A DNA stretch of 64,000 nt from Stentor coeruleus. Taxonomy: Eukaryota; Ciliophora; Heterotrichea; Heterotrichida; Stentoridae. The notes under the pieces were generated by a model, which was not told where the DNA came from, made no database searches, and saw only the letters and a program-made list of their open reading frames with translations. Shown piece by piece: positions 30,888 to 41,305 of the stretch (its first letter is position 1; each line of letters opens with the position of its first letter). Position numbers and translations under genes: made by a program. The stretch is from positions 1-64,000 of the forward strand of contig MPUH01000090.1 of the NCBI GenBank assembly GCA_001970955.1, written 5' to 3'.

Positions 30888-33017
30888 ATGAAAGTCCAGT
30901 TTAAAATTCCAACCCACATATCTCCAAATGGGAAACTTCATCTAGACCTTGAACTATCTTTTCCAGTCCATGAAGTTCGAAAGCGTATAGCCCGACTTAT
31001 TGACGTTCCACTTTCCTGCTTCCATCTAGTAACCAAAAAATTCGGTGTGACAATCCTCATCACCGACACTTGGCCCCTATCATTTTTCATCTCTGAAGAA
31101 TATCCAGTTCTAAAAATCAAGCTTTTAGAAAATCAAGGGATTATAAGACGTGAAAGCACAATCAGTATCTCCCCTTTGCTATCAACATTAACAATGATTG
31201 GAGATTCACCAAGCATGAATAAACTCTCACAGGTTATAAATGCTTGTAAGCTTGGCAATCTTTTCAAAGTACGAGAAATTGGTGATACTACTGAGAGAGA
31301 TCCACAAGATGAAGAAGTAATCAATGGTGTAGAAGAAAACAGATGGGGTCCTTTACACTATGCTTGCCTTGCTGGACATGCAGATATTGTCAATTACTTA
31401 GTTCAAAAGCATGTAAATTGTAATAAAGTGACTATTGATGAATGGACACCTTTACAGCTTGCATGTTATTTTGGTAGGGTTGATAGTGTTAAAGAGTTAT
31501 TGCAACATCAAAATATGCAGATTAATAAAAGTACGAAATTTAGAGGTACAGGATTGCATTTAGCTTGTGAAGTTGGCAATATACAGATTATAAAACTTTT
31601 ACTTGAAAAAGGAGCTTGTATGAATTTGGATGACCATAGGAGAAAAAAACCTATTGAACTAGTGAAAATTGATGAGATTTTTGAAATCTGGGCTATTTAT
31701 GCGGGAAAAAGCCAGCTTAAGAAACTGGAGAATGAAGATTTACCCACACCTTTTTGTAGTGAAGTTTTTTTGGTCAATTCATTTAGTTTGAATGATAAGC
31801 CGGTATTTTTATATATGGATGTAGACAATGGACTTGTTAATAGGTATGTGAGTAAAGAGAGGTTTATGGATAAACTACCAGCTGATAATTGTGTGAAAAT
31901 GATTGATATACAAGATGTGAAACTGGATTTAAGGAGGAAGAACCAGTATTGCTTTGTAATTGAAACTTCGAAAAGCTCGATTAGGTATTATACTAAATAC
32001 GAAGCCCTAACCTCAGAATGGTGCCAACGTCTAAAAAAAGCAGTCGAATTCTGTCTAGTAAACAAGCAAAATATTGTCGCTGAACAAATCTCTGAACTTC
32101 CTGAGGATAATCAAGAAGAAGAATCCACTGAATCAACAAATCCTGTTTTAAGTGAAGGGGAAAACATTGATTTCAGTAGCTTTTCTATCATGGAAGAAAT
32201 CGGTAGCGGCTCATTCGGCACTGTCTACAAAGTTAAAAAAATCAGTAATGGGCAGATCTTCGCTATGAAATCCTTAAGTAAAACCCAACTGCAAAAGCAA
32301 AAACAATTAAAATATGCTATAAGCGAATGCAAAATAATGAAACAATTAAATCATCCTTTTATCGTCCCATTGTATTATGCATTTCAAACTCCTAAGCATT
32401 TATACTTGATATTAGAATTATGTCCAAATGGTGATCTTTTTGGGCTTTTAGAGAAAAAAGGGAGAATTAAAGAAAGTGTAGCGAGGTTTTATTTAGCAGA
32501 AGTGATTTTGGCTCTTGAATATTTACATGAAGCTGATATTATTTACAGAGATTTAAAGCCAGCTAATGTGCTTATTGATGCTGAGTTCCATGCAAAACTT
32601 GCTGATTTTGGATTAGCTAAAGAGAAGGTTGATAAAATCAACCCTGCTATGACAATGGCTGGCTCTCCAGCTTATTTACCTCCTGAAATTGTTGCTAAAA
32701 AAGGAGCTACACCTGCTTCAGATATTTATGGACTTGGACCTTTGCTATATGAGCTTTTAACTGGAAAAACCCCTTATTATGCTGATGATATTGATTTATT
32801 GTTTCAGAATATAAAAACAGCCAAACTATCATTTCCTGATTATGTGTCAAATACAGCAAAAGATCTAATTGGTTTTGTTATGAATAAAGACCCACTGAAG
32901 CGTCCTCAATTCTCACAAATAAAACGACATGCTTTCTTTAGAAAAATGGACTGGGAAGCTTTACTTGCTAGAAGAATTCGTCCACCCAAGCTAGGACTAG
33001 GGGAAATTGAAGATTAG
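30888..33017 (+). CDS. Ankyrin-PH-AGC-like protein kinase
   Basis: A 709-aa multi-domain kinase. The N-terminal 80 residues look ubiquitin-like (KLHLDLELSFPVHEVRKRIA). Ankyrin repeats cover about 150-270 (WGPLHYACLAGHADIVNYLV, WTPLQLACYFGRVDSVKELL, TGLHLACEVGNIQIIKLLL). A PH domain lies at about 290-395 and ends in EALTSEWCQRLKKAVEF. The kinase domain (about 430-690) has GSGSFG, AMKSL, YRDLKPAN near 551, DFGLA and GSPAYLPPE; the YRD and the IRPPKLG tail point to the AGC group, although the hydrophobic-motif tail is missing. Phosphoinositide binding through PH would place it at membranes. It converges with the next gene with only 5 bp between stop codons. Confidence 0.9.
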   Translation: MKVQFKIPTHISPNGKLHLDLELSFPVHEVRKRIARLIDVPLSCFHLVTKKFGVTILITDTWPLSFFISEEYPVLKIKLLENQGIIRRESTISISPLLSTLTMIGDSPSMNKLSQVINACKLGNLFKVREIGDTTERDPQDEEVINGVEENRWGPLHYACLAGHADIVNYLVQKHVNCNKVTIDEWTPLQLACYFGRVDSVKELLQHQNMQINKSTKFRGTGLHLACEVGNIQIIKLLLEKGACMNLDDHRRKKPIELVKIDEIFEIWAIYAGKSQLKKLENEDLPTPFCSEVFLVNSFSLNDKPVFLYMDVDNGLVNRYVSKERFMDKLPADNCVKMIDIQDVKLDLRRKNQYCFVIETSKSSIRYYTKYEALTSEWCQRLKKAVEFCLVNKQNIVAEQISELPEDNQEEESTESTNPVLSEGENIDFSSFSIMEEIGSGSFGTVYKVKKISNGQIFAMKSLSKTQLQKQKQLKYAISECKIMKQLNHPFIVPLYYAFQTPKHLYLILELCPNGDLFGLLEKKGRIKESVARFYLAEVILALEYLHEADIIYRDLKPANVLIDAEFHAKLADFGLAKEKVDKINPAMTMAGSPAYLPPEIVAKKGATPASDIYGLGPLLYELLTGKTPYYADDIDLLFQNIKTAKLSFPDYVSNTAKDLIGFVMNKDPLKRPQFSQIKRHAFFRKMDWEALLARRIRPPKLGLGEIED

Positions 33018-33022
33018 CCTAA

Positions 33023-34969
33023 TTATTTATAATGTTCTGGGAATATTTCTTCACCAAAATAAGATCCATTAGTAGTTGTTGCAAGCTTTCCGCGTAAGTA
33101 AACATACTTAATGCAGCCAAGAAGTTCTTGATTCATAAAAGGTGAAGTTTCTGAGTAAGCATATTCATTTGAAACTACAACTTTTTCTTTAGGGTTCCAT
33201 ACAATAAAATCAGCAAATTTTCCTTTTTCAATGCTTCCTCTTTTGTTGTTTATATTCAAAATCATCGCTGGGTGTAAACTAAACCATTTAGCCAGTCTTA
33301 CGATATAGTGTTCTAATTGTTCACTTGTAGTTGCTGGGATATTAATCATTGTCCAAACCGCTTGTAATGAACACCCCATAGCAGATATTCCATTCAAAGC
33401 TTGTTGAAAATTCCCTGTAATTTTCCTATGGGTTTCAATACTTGCATGTTGTGAAGATATAGAGTCAATACCTTTCATTTTTAATAAGTCCCATAACAGA
33501 TTGAAATTCCCTTGGTTTCTTATAGGAGGGATATTTTTGAACCTTGTGTCACCAATTTTAACTGCAATACTATTAAAAAATAAATGTGTGGCTGGGATTT
33601 CACATGTGATTTGATTATAAGTTTTTTTTATTTGTCTAATGCGGTTTATAGCTGCTGCAGAAGAGGTGTTTTGGAAATGAATTTTGTTGCCACTTGTTAG
33701 GTTTTCAATTATTCTTTCGATGCCGGAAATTTCCCAGTGTTCAGGTAGGTTAGCAAGATAGTATTTATAATCACGAGATGCATCTGGTCTGATTTCAGGT
33801 TTAATTACTATTGGGCTTGGTCGGAATAAGTCTCGTTTGTGGATTAGTTTTGAAGTTTGGGGTTTAGAATTGTCAGGTGGTATGGATTTTAGAGGAGCTT
33901 CTATAGGTTTTGAAGTTATTAGATTCATCTCTTGAAATTGATTTGATAGATCTGCACTTATAAATGATGTTGATCCTGAAAAAGAATAAGTCGACCTTTC
34001 TGCAATGCATAAATCTTCAATATTTTGCTGACTAGCTTTGATTCTATTATCTAAATCATTGTAAATATCATGACTTATAGCTTTTTTCTTAATCCCTTTC
34101 TTCAAAGGTGATGACTCATCTGATTCTTTAACTTCAGCAATCACTAGACTTTGCTCAGAAACTTTAATTTTATTTTCCTCTTCATCATCTAAAATGCTGT
34201 TTGAGACTATATTCAATTGTCTAAGTTCTGGACAAGCAAGTGAAGTGCTCCTTTGTGGTATTTCTTCATCTTCAGATTCTTCTTCACTTTCTTCCGAATC
34301 CGAACCTTTTGTACAACTCATAGATTCTGGATAAGCAGCAGCAAACAAACCTGAACTATTTGTATCCGTATCTTTCCTATCATCAACCGGAAGTAATCTT
34401 GAAGGTGAAGCCATATACAACATACGAGGATCAGGTAAAGTTGCATCAATAAAAAAAGGTAAACCTGTCTTATTTGCTTCTTTCATTATATTCTGCAAGT
34501 AAGCAATTGATCTGATTTCTGTGCTTGGGGGAAAAAGATACCCTTTTAACGCACATACTGACTTCGGTATTGCACTGAAGTTTGTCTGGTCATTAGCAAG
34601 AATAATTTTCGCTATATCACAATAATATATTGAAGATGTGCTTATAGGATTATAATAACCTTCTTCAACAGCTATAACAGTAACTCCTCCATTTAAAGCT
34701 GCTTTTGTCAATTGACTGAAATCTTCCCATTCTCTTCGGACATTAAGATCTATTATCCCTGGTGATATGTATAAATCTCTGTAGTCCAGCAAATTCCAGT
34801 CTTTGTATTGTTTGATGAGAGTTTCAAAAGGCAAAAGAGTTTCTTGGAGAATAATATCTTCGATGGTGTCGTTGTTTATGAGGATTATTCCTGGACAGGG
34901 ATATCGTGGATGTGAGTTGTTTTTGCTTGTTAAGACTATGTGCTTACTCACTATTCCGAATCTGCTCAT
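33023..34969 (-). CDS. Allantoinase/dihydropyrimidinase-like protein, metal ligands lost
   Basis: A 648-aa protein of the cyclic amidohydrolase family. N-terminal features YISPGIIDLNVRREWEDF and ALNGGVTVIAVEE match the PGxIDxHxH...AAxxGGxT region, and the C-terminal phrases GDTRFKNIPPIR, ISSQHASIETHRK and IEKGKFADFIVWNP match allantoinase. The metal HxH is NVR, the later His (HVxHxS) is Asn in HFQNTSS, and the SDH aspartate is Gln in SSQHAS. The lysine of ALKGYLFPP may be the former carboxylated lysine. A Ser/Glu-rich insert of about 200 residues (about 180-375) splits the barrel. It is probably catalytically dead, perhaps a scaffold as in animal CRMPs, but the frame is intact. Confidence 0.82.
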   Translation of the reverse strand: MSRFGIVSKHIVLTSKNNSHPRYPCPGIILINNDTIEDIILQETLLPFETLIKQYKDWNLLDYRDLYISPGIIDLNVRREWEDFSQLTKAALNGGVTVIAVEEGYYNPISTSSIYYCDIAKIILANDQTNFSAIPKSVCALKGYLFPPSTEIRSIAYLQNIMKEANKTGLPFFIDATLPDPRMLYMASPSRLLPVDDRKDTDTNSSGLFAAAYPESMSCTKGSDSEESEEESEDEEIPQRSTSLACPELRQLNIVSNSILDDEEENKIKVSEQSLVIAEVKESDESSPLKKGIKKKAISHDIYNDLDNRIKASQQNIEDLCIAERSTYSFSGSTSFISADLSNQFQEMNLITSKPIEAPLKSIPPDNSKPQTSKLIHKRDLFRPSPIVIKPEIRPDASRDYKYYLANLPEHWEISGIERIIENLTSGNKIHFQNTSSAAAINRIRQIKKTYNQITCEIPATHLFFNSIAVKIGDTRFKNIPPIRNQGNFNLLWDLLKMKGIDSISSQHASIETHRKITGNFQQALNGISAMGCSLQAVWTMINIPATTSEQLEHYIVRLAKWFSLHPAMILNINNKRGSIEKGKFADFIVWNPKEKVVVSNEYAYSETSPFMNQELLGCIKYVYLRGKLATTTNGSYFGEEIFPEHYK

Positions 34970-35700
34970 TTTTATAGGGATTTATTACTATGTAATTTTA
35001 ATTGTGGATTTATAATTAACTTGGATTAAAGGCTAGGCTTGATAGAAACTGATGATGTTGAGGATATTTTATCTGGTTAGGTTGGAAAAAAAATTTGGGT
35101 TTTTATAAGAGAGATATAGAAAGTTAGAAAAATTTATCTAACAGCACAACTTCAAGCAATAAAATACCAACAATTGTATGATTAAATATATCAATTTTCT
35201 AGTCGATATATAAGAAAACATATATTTTATTTATACAGTTTTATTATATAATATATTATCTTCTTTAGTCTGTAGTGGTTTTTATCTTTTAAATATAAAA
35301 TATTATATATAATTACCTTAATAGTCTTATTAAAGCATCTCTATATATATTATACCATAATATTAAAACTTTAAAAACTATATTCCAGGTATTTATAAAA
35401 TCACACTTTTTCTAACTAAAAATCTGGCATTTCCTAAATTTTCATCCAAAAAATTTCCAATACCCTTAAAAATATCAAATTCTCTAAAAAATATACCTGA
35501 AACCTTCATACCATCTTTCCATAAATTCTATTCTATCTACCAAATATCATCCTATCCCACACAACCATAATAATCTCCCATCATTTTCACATAAAATCTA
35601 ATTTTCTAAAAAATTCATTTAAAAAAGTGTTTTTTTTCTATGTACCTTATCTTCTTAATCTTAAAAACCCTTAAAAAATATACAATACTTCTCATAATAT
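34970..35700. other. Divergent intergenic region
   Basis: G/T-rich to about 35120, very AT-rich in the middle, A/C-rich from about 35380. No gene is seen. Confidence 0.5.
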
Positions 35701-37446
35701 ATGATACCCTACAATTTCATTCAAGAAACTGAAAATATTACAAATCAAATTACGCATTCTCAAGACTTAATAACAGTAAAGAACCCTTCTGCATTGGTAT
35801 CTTTACAACTCTGCAACAAAGAAAAAAAAAACCTTATAGGCATAGAAAAGTTTAAAAATCTTGTAAAGCACATATAGGCTGAATTGGATATTTCAGGCAA
35901 TTACTTAATCAATCATGTTCCTGAACTAGCAAGTCTGAAATTCCTCAAAAAACTCAATCTTTCCAACAATCAAATCACTGAGGTTTGGCCTATACCATCT
36001 CAATGCGAGAACTTATCTTTATCGTACAACAAAATAACTCACCTAAATTCAGTTTTCCAAAGCCTTATCAAACTCCACACCCTGGATATTTCTAACAACT
36101 TACTAACTTCAATCCAAGGTCTCTGCAGCTTAGAAGCTCTAAAATGCTTATACGCGAACAATAACAAAATTTCTACAGTTAAAGGAGTAGAAATGTTTAA
36201 ACAGCTCCTTGAGTTAGATCTAAGCAATAATAATCTTAAAACCCGAGAAGACATCTCGTCTCTGAATTTTAATAGCAACATTGTCGTAATAAGCATTGAA
36301 GAAAATCCTGTCCTTCAAGAGTTCCAAGGTTCACGAGGGGGTTTTGCCTTTGAATCTATAGATGAGTTCCCTCGAGATTACACGGAAATAAAAGTTGGCT
36401 TATACTTCCGTAACCCAGAAGGCTTACGTAAACTTAAATCAAGCCGATATCGAGGGATTATCAAACACTATAAGAACCAAGAAAATTACTCAAGTCAAAT
36501 CGCAAGCCCAGACTGGGGATGTTCTAAAAACTATGCTTCAAATCGAGAAAATATTGAAGATAGTCTTATTGGAAGCTATGATGACCAAGACTTACAAAAC
36601 ACTTGTGAAAACCCTCATGTCTCATCTTTGAGTATACAACAAAGTGAAGAAATCTTTACAAATCTTATACATGAAATCAATGAACATACTGAAATTGATG
36701 AAGAACTTCAAAGTAAAAAACCTATTTCAATAGCTAAGTTGGATTTAGAAAAAATCAGTGGGAAAGTTAGTAGGGAAAAATCATCAACTAAACCAGAAAG
36801 CAATCTTGAGAGTTTATTTGATGAGTTGATTACTTATTGTCATATAGAAGAGTATCAAGAAAAAGAATTTAGTTTTTCTAATGAAAAGTATGAACATGCG
36901 GTTAGTGTCCTTAAGACAAGGGAAGATGAGAGGAAAAATACAATGGAGTTAGAAGGAGGGATAAAGGAAAAGATTAGGAAATTAGAAAAGAAACTTAGTG
37001 AGTCTAGAGGGAAGAGAAAAGAACTGGAGAAATTAGTTGAAGATATTAGAGAAGAGAATGATAGGAAGGATAAAATTTTGCAGGAGATGATTGAAAATGA
37101 GAGGAAAAAGAATATTATTGACCAAAAGAAGATGACTGATGCGTTTGTGCAGACTGTTGAATTACTTGAAGATCGGCAACAGAATATTGAATATTCATTT
37201 GAGAGTGGCTTAAGTTCATATAGTCAACTCCCTGAACTTAGCCTTCTTGGTGAGAACCCCAGATTTTTAGGAGGGGATGCTTATTTGGTTGACAAAAATG
37301 TGGGGAACTACATACAAAAGCTTCTGAAAAAAATCTCTAGTCTGGTAAGGAAAAAGAAATCTCTAAGGGAAAAGATTAAAAGACTGGAAAAAATAGTTGC
37401 TGAACTAAACTTGCAAAGGCTTAATGCAAACTCTTCAAACAAGTAG
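35701..37446 (+). CDS. SDS22-type leucine-rich repeat + coiled-coil protein (two exons)
   Basis: Splicing the 15-nt intron at 35863-35877 adds a 54-residue first exon from ATG 35701, giving 576 aa and a restored first repeat (IGIEKFKNLAELDISGNYL). Five or so 21-23-residue LRRs cover about 45-185 (LKKLNLSNNQI, LHTLDISNNLLTSIQGL, LKCLYANNNKIST, LLELDLSNNNL), followed by an LRR-cap-like stretch. Residues about 365-450 and 530-570 are strongly coiled coil, very Glu/Lys-rich. The order LRR-coiled coil is common in ciliary and centriolar proteins; no more precise identity is claimed. Confidence 0.85.
35863..35877 (+). other. 15-nt intron
   Basis: Sequence GTAAAGCACATATAG, with A at position 10. 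Its terminal TAG is the in-frame stop if retained. It interrupts the first leucine-rich repeat. Confidence 0.92.
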
Positions 37447-37553
37447 TATAAAGCTAACGTAATTTTCTCTTATTTAGATCAAGGAAAAAATATATACATA
37501 ATAAAATAGTATATAAATGTTTAATTAATAACGTCAGAGAATAAGAAAAATCT

Positions 37554-38195
37554 ATGCGAGATGTAAATATGGGAATAACTGGTTCAAAAAAGCCCAAATT
37601 TTTTTCAGCGAAATTTTCAGAAGGCTTCGAATTCGAAGTTTGCATGCCGAATTACGCTGATAATGCCACTTTCTTACCTCATTGCCCTATAAACATATGG
37701 TGCATCCTTAAATTCGTACACAAAAATTCTTCTTTAATAGTGATCAAAGACGGACTTGAATTAAATTCCATCAACTTTGACCATAACTGTGAAATTATAA
37801 ACGAACAGCCTGAGGACTTGATTTTTACTATAAAATTCACAGATGAAAACAAAAAAATCTTAAGGTGGAAAATTAGATGCAAAACTTTTGAAGAATATTC
37901 TGCATGGATAAAGTTCCTTAAAAAAAGCTTAAGACACAAATGGCTTGCTAGTTCTAGATGCCAGGTAAAACCTATTTAGATCTGTAGCAAAGGGTTTGGA
38001 TTTAGAACTAGAAAGCATCATTGTAGAAAGTGCGGCAAATGCGTTTGTGACGACTGCTCACCGATATTAAGTACATTACCTGAACTAGCATATACTGAAA
38101 TGGTTAGAATATGCAATGAATGCGGAAAACACATAGAAGCTAACAGGAAAAGCGTTCTTTTTCTAGACACACCTAACTTTACCCATCGGAAGTAA
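37554..38195 (+). CDS. PH + FYVE zinc-finger protein (two exons)
   Basis: Splicing the 15-nt intron at 37965-37979 extends the first frame to 208 aa. Residues about 45-130 look like a PH domain ending in TFEEYSAWIKFLKKS. A FYVE finger follows (about 135-190): CQICSKGFGF, the RTRKHHCRKCGKCVCDDCS core, then RICNECG, with all eight zinc cysteine/histidine positions and the basic RKHHCR patch that binds PI3P. The WxxD motif before the finger is weak (WLAS). Function is likely at endosomes. The intron lies inside the first CxxC pair. The SKP1-like gene starts only 37 bp after the stop. Confidence 0.9.
37965..37979 (+). other. 15-nt intron
   Basis: Sequence GTAAAACCTATTTAG, with A at position 10 and a terminal TAG in frame. 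Removal restores the FYVE finger, which is strong proof that this is an intron. Confidence 0.96.
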
Positions 38196-38232
38196 CTCAA
38201 AAACCACAATGTTTATAATAATACACTAATAA

Positions 38233-38748
38233 ATGGAATTAACCTTAATCAGCTCTGAAGGCACGCTTCACTTTTTCCCAATCAAAATCCAAGACTTCTC
38301 AGGTTTCCTTGCTGGTACTACCTAATCAGAAATCCCAGATCCAAATCATCCAATAGACTTATCTTTATTATCTATTAATTCAGAGACTATAACTCAAATC
38401 CAAAAGTTCTTTGAACACTGTAATTATAGTCCAGATGAAGTAGAAATTGTAACAAATTCATCTAATGATATGATAAACATTGGGATTATAAACAGAGGAA
38501 ATTGTGAAAAAAGTAAAGATTATAGTTTTGTTGATGAACTTGAAATAGAACAAGTACTTTTACTAGCTTTGGCTGTTCATAAACTGGAAATTAAGCCTTT
38601 ACAGTATTTGGTATATGCGAAAATTGCTAATATTGTTCATTGTGAAGAAGCTGAAGATGCTGAGAATAAATTTGAAGTGCAAATTATGGAAAATGAAGAA
38701 GTCAATAAATTTATTTGCTTTGAGTATAAATTAGATGTAAAAAATTAG
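38233..38748 (+). CDS. SKP1-like protein (two exons)
   Basis: Splicing the 15-nt intron at 38315-38329 gives 166 aa. The N-terminal half resembles the SKP1 POZ fold: LTLISSEGTLHFFPIK, then PIDLSLLSINSETITQIQKFFEHC, which matches the IPLPNVNSxIL...V..YC block. The C-terminal half has the SKP1 dimerisation helices IEQVLLLALAVHKLEIKPLQYLV. SKP1 bridges F-box proteins and cullin in SCF ubiquitin ligases. The sequence is divergent and the F-box-binding tail is shortened, so it may be a specialised paralogue. It lies 37 bp after the FYVE gene. Confidence 0.75.
38315..38329 (+). other. 15-nt intron
   Basis: Sequence GTACTACCTAATCAG, with A at position 10. Retention gives an in-frame TAA. Confidence 0.9.
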
Positions 38749-39519
38749 CGATAGTTTTTAGGTAAATAGAATGATTGAGTTTTAAGAGGCTTATAAGATT
38801 TTTTGTCAGTTTTTTTAGATAAGATATAAAGGGTTTTTATGTTTGGTTGAGTTTTTTAATACAATTTTTTAGCAATACAAGCTTTTTATAGGGAAAATTA
38901 TGGGATTGAGGCTGGCATTTTAGATGATTAGGTAGAAGGGTTGGTAAAATATATTATAAAAAATGCGTTTTAGTAGTAAAATTGGTGTGCGCTTGAAAAT
39001 ATGAATTTTATATGAAAACAGAACTATTTTATATATAAAAAATGACAAATAATGAACTAAAAAGGAGAAATAATAAATCTAAAATCATTAAAACTTATAT
39101 TTGCAGTCAATAAACATCTGATACTCAAAAATTTATATCTTTTTCCAAATAAAAAAATTGTAGCCTAAAATCTATAAAAATATCATACCAAATATCATAT
39201 AATATCCTCAAATTCCTTTAAATAATCTCATAAATTTAGCAACCTTCAAAATCTTCCTAAACTCAACACCTAAAATTACATCCTATATCCATATCTTAAA
39301 CTCTTCATCCAACTCTTTCCAAAAATTCCAATTAAAACCCCATTTTCAACTTTAAAACCTTCATCATCATATCCATCTTTCTGAAAAAATTCCCAAAACA
39401 ATCAAAGTTACAAAAATCACTAAAACTCATAAACTCTATAAAAAACCTAACAATCAATTTAACTCTAAATTCTAATCAATCTTATAAAAACTCTAAAATA
39501 CTTATAACAAAAAAAATAT
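38749..39519. other. Convergent intergenic region
   Basis: G/T-rich to about 39040 and A/C-rich from about 39120 to 39510. Nothing else is seen. Confidence 0.5.
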
Positions 39520-40185
39520 TTAATCTCTAGATTCACTGTTAACAGTAATTGGGCTTTTACAATAAAGCCTGGGTTGAGGGATCCAGGTTTGAAGTTTTTT
39601 TTTCCTTTTAATATCTTCTACTGAGGAATTTTGTATTAAAGGTTTTCTTGTTTTCATTGTACCAACAGGTTTTACTGCTGAAAATGTATCAAATATTATC
39701 CAGTCTTTCATTGGGTTCTGAAACGACTTCGGGGTTTTTCTTATTCTAAGAGGTTTTTTTGTCAATGCTGCTGGAGTAGAAACCCCAGGATTTTTAAAAA
39801 AACTCTCTATTGATATAGAAAAAGTTATAGAATTGTCTTTTAAAGACTCAGTCTGTATGGTCTTTTTATATTTGCTATCAGAGATAAATGATTTCTTTGT
39901 TACTTTCTGATCTTCAATCCCAAGGTCAATAAAGCTATATTCGTTTATTTGAAGACTTGAAGATTTATCTAATACAGTTTTAGTAGACTTTGATCTGAAT
40001 AGACGATTTTTTGATATTTCTAAACGATTATACTTTAAACTATTTTGTTTTGAGTATGGGAATTTTGATAAGGATGATAGATTTTCGGAGGGTTGTTTGG
40101 AATTGTTAAGAATACTACTGGGAAAGGTAAAGAGTTTTATTGGGACGCAGGTTGTTTTGGTCATGTGTTTTTTGCATCCTATCAT
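39520..40185 (-). CDS. Unknown basic protein
   Basis: A 221-aa Lys/Ser-rich protein from ATG 40185. It shows no domain, membrane segment or repeat. Its basic, low-complexity composition (for example KKPLRIRKTPKSF) is like several other unplaced genes in this window. It is flanked by spacers with the polarity expected of a minus-strand gene, which supports the call. Confidence 0.65.
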   Translation of the reverse strand: MIGCKKHMTKTTCVPIKLFTFPSSILNNSKQPSENLSSLSKFPYSKQNSLKYNRLEISKNRLFRSKSTKTVLDKSSSLQINEYSFIDLGIEDQKVTKKSFISDSKYKKTIQTESLKDNSITFSISIESFFKNPGVSTPAALTKKPLRIRKTPKSFQNPMKDWIIFDTFSAVKPVGTMKTRKPLIQNSSVEDIKRKKKLQTWIPQPRLYCKSPITVNSESRD

Positions 40186-40997
40186 ATTTTAAAAATGTTT
40201 GTGAGAAGAGGATTTTTGCTAGGAAAATAGTTTTTGATTTGTTTTAGGAAATTTTTGTGTGAGCTGGATATGATTTAGACTGATTTTTAAAATTTTTTGA
40301 AGGTTTGCATTGGGTTAATGATGATTTTTTAGATATTCAATAGAGATTTGGATTTCTTGAATGCGTTTTTTGTATATGATAATTAGAATGGGTATATTTT
40401 AATGATTAGTTTTTGTGTGTTTAGGTTATGATGATCACAATAAGCTAGAAAATACAACAAATAATCATAATAAATTAGATTTATTTACTATAAAAATATA
40501 TAATCATCATTATAACAGATAATATTATACTAAAATGTGGTTGAATATTAAAACAGTTATATAATCAATATGCTAAAATTTGATTGAGTATTTAATACAA
40601 TTATATAAACAATATGATATAAAATACTAATAAAAGTTTCATTATAAATCGTGATATTACAATTTATTTTTTATTAATGTTTTGTTGCTAATAAACATAT
40701 AAGCTATTTAAACATAGTAAAATTATGGTAATTAAATTATTTAACAATAGTAATCATTTATGAATAAAAAACATAAAAATATTATCTCTTTTGCGTACTA
40801 AAAAATAAAAACCCCCCAGACAAGTATAAATTTTATTAGCCTGATTTTAATCCACTCTTATTGAAAGCGGTATTTTTTTTTAAAATTAAATTTTCGCATA
40901 ATTATTATTCAAAAAAATATTCCTGCATATCATTCCAATTTTATCAAAGCTTATCTCTCGCTATCAAAATTAATTTTTCTTTTAAATAAAACCGAAC
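40186..40997. other. Intergenic region, very AT-rich
   Basis: G/T-rich to about 40440, then extremely AT-rich to about 40790, then A/C-rich. No gene or clear repeat is seen. Confidence 0.5.
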
Positions 40998-41302
40998 ATG
41001 TATAACCTGTATAATTATTTCATCAAAACTCCACATCCTGAACTCCAATTAAAAATACTAACAGATGATCTTGAAATATTATATCTTCATATTATTCTAT
41101 ATAAAATAGAAAAATATAATCCTAAGTACTATACCGTAAATCCTTAGAAGGTAAATATGAAGATTCTTTATCTTAAATCTTACTAAATGACAATAAATAT
41201 ATTAAAGATATGTAAAAAGACCTTATGATATTTAAAAAAAAAAACTAGATTTTTATAAGAAAAACTATAAAGGTTTACTAGAAGAAAAGGTTAGAAAATA
41301 AT
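40998..41302 (+). pseudogene. Possible decayed gene, family unknown
   Basis: The ATG at 40998 starts an apparently coding 49-residue frame (MYNLYNYFIKTPHPELQLKI...). Further coding-like blocks follow in other frames: LEGKYEDSLS, ILLNDNKYIKDM, KLDFYKKNYKGLLEEKVRK. Stops of type TAG and TAA separate them. A 15-nt intron-like string occurs near 41141-41155 but does not restore the rest. The block is preceded by an A/C-rich leader, as real plus-strand genes are. It runs up to the 3' end of the minus-strand membrane protein gene. A true multi-exon gene that I failed to assemble is possible. Confidence 0.35.
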
Positions 41303-41305
41303 TAG

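Noticed and set aside
40811-40830. AACCCCCC run resembling a ciliate telomere unit
   Set aside because: A single run, not repeated, inside a spacer; no telomere array is present.
41141-41155. 15-nt intron-like string GTAAATCCTTAGAAG
   Set aside because: Position 10 is T rather than A, and splicing it leads to another stop within a few codons, so it does not rescue the frame.
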